From assembly GCF_003268475.1 (NCBI RefSeq), contig NZ_MCIF01000002.1, forward strand, positions 1,966,259-2,030,258: a stretch of 64,000 bases of DNA, written 5' to 3'. The position numbers and the translations under genes are program-made. Below are positions 33,463 through 40,810 of this stretch, piece after piece. This stretch comes from Thermogemmatispora tikiterensis (GTDB lineage Bacteria; Chloroflexota; Ktedonobacteria; Ktedonobacterales; Ktedonobacteraceae). The notes under the pieces are model-generated. The model was not told the DNA's origin. It searched no databases and saw nothing but the letters and a program-made list of their open reading frames with translations. Within the stretch, counting starts at the first letter, position 1; the number at the start of each line of letters is the position of its first letter.

Positions 33463-34464
33463 TTACTTTGTATGACGCACATAGCGCCCACCTGGTACCA
33501 GATCCTCTTCCTCCGCTCCAGTGGAGGCCATGACAGGTAGACGCCCGGCTGTGGGATTGACCGTTAGCTCGTTGAGTACCCGTCGGACGCCAGGCACCGA
33601 GCGCGCGATCTCCGCCGCAATGCGCTTCTGCTCTTCCGTGCGCACCGCTCCACTGAGCCGCACGACGCCCAGCCGCGGGTAGACCCCGATGGGGAGGCCG
33701 CGCGTGCGCGGATCACGCCCCAAAGCCAGCGCGACTTCGCTGGCGAGTGTATCGTCGGCTATCAAATTGTTTTTGATCTCCAGCAGGCCCGGTACCCCCA
33801 TGACCTGGCGCTCGACCAGGTCGGCACGCAGGGTACTGGAGATGTTGCCGTCCAGATACAGGACGCCATCCAGGACGCGCGCCGAGATCCCTTGCAGGTC
33901 AACGTGCAGCGGATAGAGGTCGAACAGGACAGCCTCGACCTCACGCTGCAAGTCGCGATCGGGTCGATAGGGCGGCAGCCCTTTGAGGGCCTCTGCAGAG
34001 AGATTGAGACGCACCACTCCACTGGCCAGCTCAGTAATCGTCTCAACGCGGAAGAGGGTATCCTGTCCACCAGGTAGATTATGGGCCACCACATAGGCAA
34101 TCTCGCCGCTGCCAGGCTGGACAGCCAGCAAGAGCAGGGTACCACGCTGACCAGCAGCCGGTGCCTCGACGAGACTGCGCCCTGAGAGACGCACCCCGCC
34201 CGGCGAGGCAACTGCCTCTTGCTCCAGGGTGGCCAGACTGGTGGTCAACCTCACGCCATCGCTAGAAGCCTCGCCGACCCGACTGAAGGAGAGATAGAAG
34301 CGCTTCTTGACGAAGAGGCCTCGACTAACCCCTACATGGGTGACGGTGCGCCGGGCCGGCTCAACGACAACTTCATCAAGTACGCCATATTCTCCATCGG
34401 AGCAAAAGACTTTGCTGCCGAAGCGGAATTTGAGCAGTTCAGAGATAAGTTCGCTTTTCATCAT
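33463..34464 (-). CDS. PRC-barrel and BON-domain protein
   Basis: This 333-residue protein begins with a PRC-barrel-like domain (KFRFGSKVFCSDGEYGVLDE, residues 10-29, to about 160). BON domains follow: VEAVLFDLYPLHVDLQGISARVLDGVLYLDGNI (about 190-250) and SEVALALGRDPRTRGLPIGVYPRLGVVRLSGAV (about 255-310), which usually bind lipids or act in envelope stability. No signal peptide is visible, so it is probably cytoplasmic or membrane-associated by BON. ATG 34464 is followed at once by a second ATG; GAGGAATGCG precedes it. The 35-residue longer frame lacks support. Its neighbours do not give a pathway. PRC/BON combinations are common in Ktedonobacteria, where their role is unknown. Confidence 0.7.
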   Translation of the reverse strand: MMKSELISELLKFRFGSKVFCSDGEYGVLDEVVVEPARRTVTHVGVSRGLFVKKRFYLSFSRVGEASSDGVRLTTSLATLEQEAVASPGGVRLSGRSLVEAPAAGQRGTLLLLAVQPGSGEIAYVVAHNLPGGQDTLFRVETITELASGVVRLNLSAEALKGLPPYRPDRDLQREVEAVLFDLYPLHVDLQGISARVLDGVLYLDGNISSTLRADLVERQVMGVPGLLEIKNNLIADDTLASEVALALGRDPRTRGLPIGVYPRLGVVRLSGAVRTEEQKRIAAEIARSVPGVRRVLNELTVNPTAGRLPVMASTGAEEEDLVPGGRYVRHTK

Positions 34465-34669
34465 CGCATTCCTCGCGTACCTTCCCAACGCTGGCAGCTT
34501 GATAGAAAACTGGCGAGCTGCCAGCCTTCGCCACAAAAGAGTGTAGCATGAGCTGACATAACCAGGCAAGGCGCCTGGACGACGGCAGACTTTCTGGTAA
34601 TATGAAAGAGCCGAAGGCTACCAGCCGCGCCCTCGGGTAAGAAGCTCATTCTAGTGAGGTAAGAGAGTG

Positions 34670-34906
34670 ATGAGCACACAACACGAGTGCTATATCGAGC
34701 AGTTTCCCCACAGCTTGCCACATCGTGACCAGGCGGAGCTCCGCCCCTGCGGGCACTACGCCTGTCCGCCCCATACCATTACCTACTATGGCACAGGTGA
34801 AGATGAGGAGCTGGTCGGCGACTACTGCATGGTCTGCTACAGCCGCCGATTCCCGCACCTCTGTCCCGACCCGCTATTGCGCCGGGCATTGCTGAGCGAG
34901 AGCTAA
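34670..34906 (+). CDS. Small Cys/His-rich protein, putative zinc binder
   Basis: This 78-residue protein starts at ATG 34670 (GTG 34667 is adjacent), with GAGG ten bases upstream and a TGGTAATAT extended -10 at 34595-34603. It contains RPCGHYACPPHTITYY (about residues 26-41) and GDYCMVCYSRRFPHLC (about 50-65): a CxHxxC-like group followed by CxxC, able to hold zinc in a ring-like way. No function is known to me. It is divergent from the BON-protein gene and convergent with the glycosidase gene. Confidence 0.6.
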   Translation: MSTQHECYIEQFPHSLPHRDQAELRPCGHYACPPHTITYYGTGEDEELVGDYCMVCYSRRFPHLCPDPLLRRALLSES

Positions 34907-34938
34907 GGCCCCGCTCCCCAAGTCAGGCAGCGACCCGC

Positions 34939-36327
34939 TCAGATCAGCACGCGCGCTCCCGAGCCCGCGGCAGTGACCGGACCAAAGATCGTAGCTGCCG
35001 CCTCGGGGGCATAGCGCTCGACGATGCTTTCAGTGATGGCATTGGCCCGGCAGATCTCCCCGAACATGCTGGCGCTGGGACGTGGACGCCGCTCTTGGGT
35101 TCGTGGGTTCAGCTCGACCAGACCAAAGTGGGCACTCCAGCCCTCGTTCCATTCGAAGTTATCAACCAGCGTCCAGTGAAAATAGCCACGCACTGGCAGC
35201 CCTTCACGAATAGCACGATGGAGCATGGCCAGATGCTCCAAAATGGCCCGCGGACGGAGGCGATCCTCGACATCATTGAGGCCATGCTCGGTAACATACA
35301 GCGGCTTATTGCCTCGTGTGCTGCGATAAACCAAATGGAGTACGCGATAGAGACCCTCGGGATAGACTTCGCCGAAGTAGCCACCACGCCCAGGGTCCTG
35401 CATCGGTGCTCCTGGACGCGGAAAGCGCCGGCCAAAAAGTTCGCCCGGTCGTCGCGGGTCAAAAGCGACAAGATCGCGAGTATAGTAGTTGACGCCGTGA
35501 TAGTCACGCGCACCCGCCGCTCGCGGCACCGTCGACAGGACGAACCTGAGCGGGAGCGGCAAACGCTCACCCTCAGCCAGTTTCAGCGCCAGCCAGTTGA
35601 AGAAGGTATCTTGCAGACCAGCTACTACTCGATCGAGAGGAGAATAGGAACAAGCAGCCTCTAAGAGACGATAATTAAGGCAATAGCCGATCTGCCCCTC
35701 GGGCTGCAATTCGCGAATAGCATAGAAAGCCTGCACATGGGCTGCCATTAGATTGCGCAAGACGTGCAAAGCGCGGAGCGCACTCTGTTCACCAGGCGGG
35801 AACTCGCCAGTGAGATAGCCCAGAAAGGCGTAGACGTTCGGCTCGTTGATCGTCAACCAGAACGAGCAAAGGTCGCGCAGATGCTCTACCACAAAACGGA
35901 CAAAGCGCACGAAATAGCGGATATTCTCCTCGCGGGCAAAGCCGTCGCGATCGGCGAACCAGAGCGGATCGGTAAAGTGATGCAGCGTCACCAGGGGGGT
36001 CATATGACGCCGGCGCAGGTCACTCAGGAGAACACGATAGCGCTCCAGAGCGCTCTCGTCCCAGCGTCCTTCTTCCGGTTCGATGCGGCTCCACTCCAGG
36101 CTCAGGCGCAGAGCGTTGTTTTCCATCTGCTCGGCCAGCTCGAAATCGCGCTCGGCTTGTTGCCACCAGTTGGCGGCTACTGCACTGCGCTCGCCTGTCA
36201 GGGTACGCCCCTGCTGCTCCCAGCGATACCACTGGTTGTTGACATTGCCACCCTCACACTGATGAGCCGATGAGGCCGTGCCCCAGAGGAAGCCCTCGGG
36301 GAACTGCAGCTTGCGTTCTCTCGCCAT
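34939..36327 (-). CDS. Glycoside hydrolase family 1 (beta-glucosidase-like)
   Basis: This 462-residue enzyme is a GH1 TIM barrel with retaining mechanism. It begins FPEGFLWGTASSAHQCEG, has the acid/base glutamate in WLTINEPNVYAFLGY (about residue 165) and the nucleophile in PLYVTEHGLND (about 350), where the usual TENG is TEHG. HWTLVDNFEWNEGWSAHFGL near the C-terminus is the GH1 aglycone-site signature. It is intracellular; there is no signal peptide. ATG 36327 is taken because AAGGAGAGA lies directly upstream. The frame to 36405 adds 26 residues without homology. Substrate (glucosides, galactosides) cannot be told from sequence; no sugar transporter is adjacent. Confidence 0.85.
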   Translation of the reverse strand: MARERKLQFPEGFLWGTASSAHQCEGGNVNNQWYRWEQQGRTLTGERSAVAANWWQQAERDFELAEQMENNALRLSLEWSRIEPEEGRWDESALERYRVLLSDLRRRHMTPLVTLHHFTDPLWFADRDGFAREENIRYFVRFVRFVVEHLRDLCSFWLTINEPNVYAFLGYLTGEFPPGEQSALRALHVLRNLMAAHVQAFYAIRELQPEGQIGYCLNYRLLEAACSYSPLDRVVAGLQDTFFNWLALKLAEGERLPLPLRFVLSTVPRAAGARDYHGVNYYTRDLVAFDPRRPGELFGRRFPRPGAPMQDPGRGGYFGEVYPEGLYRVLHLVYRSTRGNKPLYVTEHGLNDVEDRLRPRAILEHLAMLHRAIREGLPVRGYFHWTLVDNFEWNEGWSAHFGLVELNPRTQERRPRPSASMFGEICRANAITESIVERYAPEAAATIFGPVTAAGSGARVLI

Positions 36328-36504
36328 TCTCTCTCCTTGGGTACGAGCTTGTGTGCGGGAGGCGCAGCGCAGCAGCGCGGCACCTGTGTCTATTCTAGCC
36401 CGCATCGCCAGTCAGAGCAAGACCGGCCAGCTAAGGCGGGCAGATACGGCCAGCGCTCCAATCTGCCCGCCCCTGGAGAGATCGACGGCGGTGAGGATCA
36501 GCCG

Positions 36505-36660
36505 CTAACTGGGAAGGTAGATCGAGACACGGCCCGTTCCCTGACAATCAGGGCAAACCTGCCGCTTGAGAGGGTCCAGGTAGCCGAAGCCCCCACACAT
36601 GTTGCATACATCCTCTTCGCCGTTGCGCATACAGCTTAGACGGTCATCCGAGTCGTACAT
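36505..36660 (-). CDS. Very small zinc-finger protein, 51 residues (DnaJ central-domain-like)
   Basis: A 52-codon frame starts at ATG 36660 behind AGGAGGAAAT, an excellent ribosome site, and ends with TAG at 36505. The protein holds two CxxC knuckles, VCNMCGGFGYLDP and QVCPDCQGTGRVS, the CxxCxGxG type of a DnaJ zinc-finger repeat or of small anti-TRAP-like proteins. A further Cys lies at residue 10. It probably binds one zinc. It is transcribed away from the AT-rich island that also feeds the plus-strand gene at 36940. Function unknown. Confidence 0.65.
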   Translation of the reverse strand: MYDSDDRLSCMRNGEEDVCNMCGGFGYLDPLKRQVCPDCQGTGRVSIYLPS

Positions 36661-36780
36661 ATTTCCTCCTGTCCTGTTCTATTGAGCTAAGAGCGCCCGC
36701 AGTCAGTGAAGATTGTGACACCACCAGGATACCTTTCACCTTCCCTTCTGGTTATTCCTGGTGATGTTTTCTGGACAAAG

Positions 36781-36920
36781 TGTAACAATTTCTCATCTAA
36801 ATGGATAAGTTACTTTTTTTCCTATTTTATGGGAATCTATGGCACATGTCATTAATATAAAAATCATAACAATTGATTATTTACTTGTCGATTAGAATCA
36901 AATCAATGTCACTGTATTCT
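36781..36920. promoter_or_regulatory. AT-rich divergent promoter island
   Basis: In these 140 bases only about 36 are G or C (about 26 percent), against a GC-rich background. It separates the small zinc-finger gene (minus) from the gene at 36940 (plus). It contains short inverted repeats such as TTGATT (36873) with AATCAA (36896). No unambiguous -35/-10 could be chosen because many AT hexamers fit. Confidence 0.55.
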
Positions 36921-36939
36921 CTTTTCAAGGAGGAGAACG

Positions 36940-37587
36940 GTGCTAGAGCAATGGGAAGCACTGGTGACACATTTTTCAGGAGTCACCGATCGTCTGGGAA
37001 AAGGCATCGATGAGGAGATCTTCGAGACGGTTGTGACGCTCAATGCCGTAGGACTCCCGACTATCATGTCCTGTGGCGGTCACCTTGACGAGAGGCGTGG
37101 CTTGCTGCTTCCTTGGGTTGACATCGGTCCCCAGGATTCAGAATTTAAAGCGCTGGTTCAGGAAGAGCAAGAGCTGGTCCTGAAAGTGAGCCTGGCTCAT
37201 CAGCATCTCTCAGCGCTGCGCGAGCAGGAGCATTGCGAGGAGAGTCTCCTGGCAGAGGTCCAAAGCCAGGTCTATGAACTGGCCCGCCGGATGCGTGAGG
37301 CCCAGCGGCAGCTGCTCATCTGGCAGATTCCTCTACGCACCAGGCTCGTCAGGTACCTCAATCAGTTTTATGAAGGGAGAATGGTTCCTTTTGACCGCCG
37401 CCTGATTCTGGCGCCGGGTCTCTATACGCGTCTGCAGAGCCAGGGGGCCATTGACCTCTACCTTGAAGCTCCCCGTGAGCTTCAGCGCCAGAAGCTGGAG
37501 GAGTACCGCCAGGAGATGCACGAATTCACCGCGTTTCTGAAGCAGCTCTATTTCTCAGGCCAGATAGATCAGCATGGGCAGACCTGA
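36940..37587 (+). CDS. Conserved-looking hypothetical protein
   Basis: This 215-residue protein starts at GTG 36940 behind AAGGAGGAGAACG. The first part has a compact motif, VVTLNAVGLPTIMSCGGHLD followed by LLLPWVDIGP (about residues 30-65), of a kind I associate with small uncharacterised proteins of Chloroflexota and Actinobacteria in which Cys and His lie close (SCGGHLD). A long coiled coil follows (about 75-135, rich in Glu/Gln/Leu), then a basic helical C-terminal half with RRLILAPGLYTRLQSQGAIDLY. No function is recognised. Its promoter island is the most AT-rich stretch noticed in the window, which might mean special control or recent acquisition. Confidence 0.6.
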   Translation: MLEQWEALVTHFSGVTDRLGKGIDEEIFETVVTLNAVGLPTIMSCGGHLDERRGLLLPWVDIGPQDSEFKALVQEEQELVLKVSLAHQHLSALREQEHCEESLLAEVQSQVYELARRMREAQRQLLIWQIPLRTRLVRYLNQFYEGRMVPFDRRLILAPGLYTRLQSQGAIDLYLEAPRELQRQKLEEYRQEMHEFTAFLKQLYFSGQIDQHGQT

Positions 37588-37689
37588 CCAGCTCACCTCT
37601 CGCTACCTGCCAGACTCCAGCGATACAGAGGCTAACAGAGAGAAGGAAGAGCCAGCATCAGGAGAAGATCCAGACAGTGCGGACCGGAC

Positions 37690-37729
37690 CACAGGCGTGA
37701 ACCGGGCGAGAAGCTGGTCCACGCCTGTG
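37690..37729. terminator. Hairpin between convergent genes
   Basis: CACAGGCGTG (37690-37699) pairs perfectly with CACGCCTGTG (37720-37729). The 20-base loop can close further through AACC/GGTC-like pairs. It lies just behind the plus-strand gene at 36940 and directly in front of the stop of the opposing XRE gene. There is no T-run, so the terminator call is moderate. Confidence 0.5.
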
Positions 37730-37734
37730 CCCAC

Positions 37735-37941
37735 TCAGTCGATGGGAATAAAGCCGATCACGTCGTAGGGAATATTCAGGGCTTTCTGCAGCGCCTTCAG
37801 GGTCTGGATGTCGCTGATGACACGGTTATAGAGTTCAATCTTGGCAATCGCATCGCGGCTCATACAGACGGCTTTCCCCAGCTGCTTCTGAGTCAGGTGC
37901 CGTCGGCGCCGATATTCTCTGAGCTGCTTCCCGGTGAACAT
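37735..37941 (-). CDS. XRE/Cro-type helix-turn-helix regulator
   Basis: This 68-residue protein is a single HTH_3 domain: LREYRRRRHLTQKQLGKAVC (residues 7-26) and MSRDAIAKIELYNRVISDIQ (27-46) form the helix-turn-helix core, and TLKALQKALNIPYDVIGFIP completes the fold. It would bind DNA as a dimer. ATG 37941 is preceded by AGGGAGGCGACC; the 21-residue longer frame has no support. An inverted repeat of 11-base arms flanks its promoter (37960-38015), so autoregulation is likely. No toxin gene is adjacent, which makes a toxin-antitoxin role less likely. Confidence 0.8.
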   Translation of the reverse strand: MFTGKQLREYRRRRHLTQKQLGKAVCMSRDAIAKIELYNRVISDIQTLKALQKALNIPYDVIGFIPID

Positions 37942-37959
37942 GGTCGCCTCCCTACAGTG

Positions 37960-38015
37960 AAGCGTACAAAAAGTAGAGCCATTTTTATACTTAAAAATCC
38001 ACAATTTGTACGCTT
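37960..38015 (-). promoter_or_regulatory. Inverted-repeat operator and promoter of the XRE gene
   Basis: AAGCGTACAAA (37960-37970) and TTTGTACGCTT (38005-38015) are perfect inverted repeats, and both extend outward with GTGA. Between them the minus strand carries TATAAA at 37984-37989 as a -10. A dimer on each arm could loop over or block the promoter. Confidence 0.6.
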
Positions 38016-38067
38016 ATCACTGTATATGACGAACGATGGTGCAGCGTATCAAACTCTCTTTCCCCAG

Positions 38068-38111
38068 AAAAAAGGCCGTCCGCCAGCGGCAAGCTAAACT
38101 GGCGGACGGTC
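38068..38111 (-). terminator. Rho-independent terminator of the Nuo-like operon
   Basis: Read on the minus strand, CCGTCCGCCAG pairs perfectly with CTGGCGGACGG (arms 38109-38099 and 38086-38076) around a 12-base loop, followed within two bases by six T's (38073-38068). This is a textbook intrinsic terminator about 120 bases after the operon's last stop. Confidence 0.85.
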
Positions 38112-38228
38112 CAGCAAAGGTAAGGTCTGCTGCGTGCCGGAATAACCGGGCCAGGCCGGCATCGGGCGAGGGGAGGAAAGAAAGCTCCCGGTCGACTCGT
38201 GCCCAGCCGCGCAGAGGGTATGGGCCAG

Positions 38229-40637
38229 CTACTCGCGGATGCTGCGCGGCGGCAGCGGACGCACCAACGGACTCATCATCGGCGTCTCTTTTTTATCACG
38301 TGGCAGGCGCTGACGCACCAGGTAGTTCGGAGCGAGGGCCAGATCCTCCTTCTCCAGGGTCACATCGGGGCCGAAGCGGTTGAAGAAGGAGAGTTCAAAG
38401 TTCGGCGTCTCGCCCAGCGCGCCATGCGGGCAGACCTCCACGCAGTCGCCACAGAAGATGCAGCGATCCAGTGCGAATGAGTAGCGTGTCAGCTTGCGCT
38501 CAGCCATCATTAGCGAGCCAGTCGGGCAGACCTGCACACAGGCACCGCAAGAGACGCAGTCGGTATCGTGCAGACTGACGTTGAAGGGCGTCGAGACGAT
38601 CGTATCGAAGCCCTTGCCGAACATGCCGTAGCAGTCGGGACCGATCACGTCATGGCAGACACGTACGCACTGCGTGCAGTTGATGCACTTATTGGGATCG
38701 CGCAGGATGAAGCTGTGCGAGAGGTCGACGTCGTAATCGTGATAATCGCTCGGCTCGCCATCGTGGAAGCGGTTATCGACCAGGCCGTGCTCGATGCTGT
38801 AGCGCTGCAGGTCGCACTGACCGGCAGCCGGGCAGGCGCACTGCAGACAGCGAGCGGCCTCGCGCTTGGCCTGCTCCTCCAGATAGCCCATCTCGATGAT
38901 GCGGAAGTTGCGCTTGCGCTCCTCATAGGGGAGCATGGGCATCTTGACCTTCGGCTCGACGGGCTTGTAGGGCACGATATCGAAGAGGTCAGGCTTGCGC
39001 TCCTCCAGCTCCAGGCGACGCGCCACCTCATTCATATCCTCGCCATTCAGATAGGCGTGGATCGAGCGAGCCGCCAGCTTGCCCTGAGCAACACACTCGA
39101 TGATGGTGCGCGCGCCCATCTGGGCATCGCCTCCTGCAAAGACCCCACGGCGATCGGTCATCAGATTATAGGGGTTGGTCTGGATTGTGCCCCACTTGGT
39201 CCACTTGACACCCGACGTTTCATCGAGCACCGAGCGATCAGGCTTCTGGCCATAGGCAGGGATAATGGTATCGCAAGGAATGACATGCTCAGAGCCAGGA
39301 ATTGGGACCGGGCGACGGCGTCCGCTGGCATCAGGCTCTCCCAGGCGGTTCTTAATAAACTCCAGGCCTGTGACGCGATTATGTTCATCGGTAATGACGC
39401 GCGTTGCCTGCTCATAGAAGAGCAGCTCAGTCCCTTCGGCCTCGGCGTCCTCGATCTCTTCCATCGTGGCTGTCATCTCTTTGATCGAGCGGCGATAGGC
39501 CGTATGGACCTTGGCACCCAGGCGCAGCGATGTGCGCGTACAATCAAAGGTAGTGAAGCCGCCGCCGAGGACGATCACCTCAGCTCCTTCTTTGACGGGC
39601 ACGGGCTTGCCTTCGACCTTCTCCCCGAGGAAGGCAATGGCATTGACCACGCCTTCTGCATCTTCGCCCGGTGCTCCCAGCGGGTTGCTCGTCCAGGCCC
39701 CGATGGCCAGGAAGACGGCGTCAAAGCCCTGGGCAAAGAGATCATCGATCGTGAAGTCGCGGCCCAGCTTGACATTGCACTGCAGATCGACCCCCAGCTC
39801 CCAGACATGGTTCAGCTCACGGTCCATCATATCCTTCTGCAGGCGATACTCAGGGATGCCGTAGCGCAGCATCCCACCGGGCTGCGGCTGCATATCGAAG
39901 ATCTTGCAGTAGTGGCCCTTGAGAGCCAGATAGTAGGCACAGGTCAGGCCAGCGGGGCCAGCGCCAACGATCGCCACCTTCTTGCCCGTCGGCGGGTCCT
40001 TGACAAAGGGTACCGGCGGATCAAGCAGGCAGGTTTCTGCTGCATGGCCGTGCATGCGACAGATGGCGATCTCCTCATCGACCAGGGCACGCCGACAGGC
40101 CTTCTGACAGGGCGCTGGGCAGGTCAGGCCCAGGATATAGGGGAAGGGCAGAACCTCCTTCACCAGGCGCGCCGCCTCTTTCATCGATCCCTTCGCGATC
40201 AACTCTAGATAGCCCGGGATATCGATGTGGGTCGGGCAATCGACCTGGCAGGGTGGCTGACAGTAGGCATTATGGTCCGAGAGGATCATCTCCAGGTTGG
40301 TACGCCGGATGTGAAACAGCTCATCCGACTGAGTGCGCACCACCATCCCGGGCTGTGCAGGCGTATTACAGGAAGGCAGGGGCCGATCGTAGCCCTCGAT
40401 ATGCACCAGGCACATGCGGCAGGCCGAGGTCGGCTCCAGCTTCTCATCGTTACACAGGTTAGGGATCTCGATGCCATTCTCCTCCGCCACGCTCAGGATC
40501 GTCTGATTCTCGTACGCGCGCACAACCTTGCCGTCGATGGTCAGCGTGAAGCTGGGCTGGCCCACCTCGTTGCGCACTATTCCATTATGCCCATCCTGAG
40601 CAAGCGGCGTGAAGCGATCTCTGATTGATAGTGCCAT
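38229..40637 (-). CDS. Fusion: NuoG-type [2Fe-2S] domain, GltD/NfnB-type flavoprotein, ferredoxin clusters
   Basis: This 802-residue oxidoreductase joins several modules. Residues about 25-110 are a NuoG/FdhA-type [2Fe-2S] domain (NLCNDEKLEPTSACRMCLVH, later PSCNTP). HNAYCQPPCQVDCPTHIDIP then starts a GltD-type [4Fe-4S] region, continued by LTCPAPCQKACR (about 175). The FAD site is VAIVGAGPAGLTCAYYLALK (about 220) and the NAD(P) site is EVIVLGGGFTTFDCTRTSLR (about 355). The C-terminus adds clusters CINCTQCVRVC, CVSCGACVQVCP and CIFCGDCVEVCP (about 670-770). It would shuttle electrons between NAD(P)H, flavin and ferredoxin-like clusters. ATG 40637 is used because the fold begins there; the frame to 40877 overlaps nuoF and adds 80 residues without homology. 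It is the last gene of the Nuo-like operon and a terminator follows. Confidence 0.8.
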   Translation of the reverse strand: MALSIRDRFTPLAQDGHNGIVRNEVGQPSFTLTIDGKVVRAYENQTILSVAEENGIEIPNLCNDEKLEPTSACRMCLVHIEGYDRPLPSCNTPAQPGMVVRTQSDELFHIRRTNLEMILSDHNAYCQPPCQVDCPTHIDIPGYLELIAKGSMKEAARLVKEVLPFPYILGLTCPAPCQKACRRALVDEEIAICRMHGHAAETCLLDPPVPFVKDPPTGKKVAIVGAGPAGLTCAYYLALKGHYCKIFDMQPQPGGMLRYGIPEYRLQKDMMDRELNHVWELGVDLQCNVKLGRDFTIDDLFAQGFDAVFLAIGAWTSNPLGAPGEDAEGVVNAIAFLGEKVEGKPVPVKEGAEVIVLGGGFTTFDCTRTSLRLGAKVHTAYRRSIKEMTATMEEIEDAEAEGTELLFYEQATRVITDEHNRVTGLEFIKNRLGEPDASGRRRPVPIPGSEHVIPCDTIIPAYGQKPDRSVLDETSGVKWTKWGTIQTNPYNLMTDRRGVFAGGDAQMGARTIIECVAQGKLAARSIHAYLNGEDMNEVARRLELEERKPDLFDIVPYKPVEPKVKMPMLPYEERKRNFRIIEMGYLEEQAKREAARCLQCACPAAGQCDLQRYSIEHGLVDNRFHDGEPSDYHDYDVDLSHSFILRDPNKCINCTQCVRVCHDVIGPDCYGMFGKGFDTIVSTPFNVSLHDTDCVSCGACVQVCPTGSLMMAERKLTRYSFALDRCIFCGDCVEVCPHGALGETPNFELSFFNRFGPDVTLEKEDLALAPNYLVRQRLPRDKKETPMMSPLVRPLPPRSIRE

Positions 40638-40810
40638 GACGAATATGCCTCTTTTCGAGTGAGCAGTCTCACGACGTGCCTGGCACGCTGGATCAGCGCG
40701 CAGAACAGAGGCAGAACGCCGCTTTGCGTCCCAGACACCGACTGTTTGACTGACCGTGTGACCGACCGTTGAGCCGTCAGATCTGACAGCCGTGGGTGCT
40801 CTTGTGTTTT

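Noticed and set aside
37735..37941. Antitoxin of a toxin-antitoxin pair
   Set aside because: No small partner gene overlaps or adjoins the XRE gene; the upstream neighbour on the other side is a convergent unknown of 215 residues.
38568..40208. Plus-strand open frame of 546 codons opposite the NuoG/GltD fusion gene
   Set aside because: It is a shadow frame caused by GC-rich codon use in the minus-strand gene. It has no ribosome site and no recognisable domain, while the opposite strand encodes clear FAD and iron-sulfur motifs.
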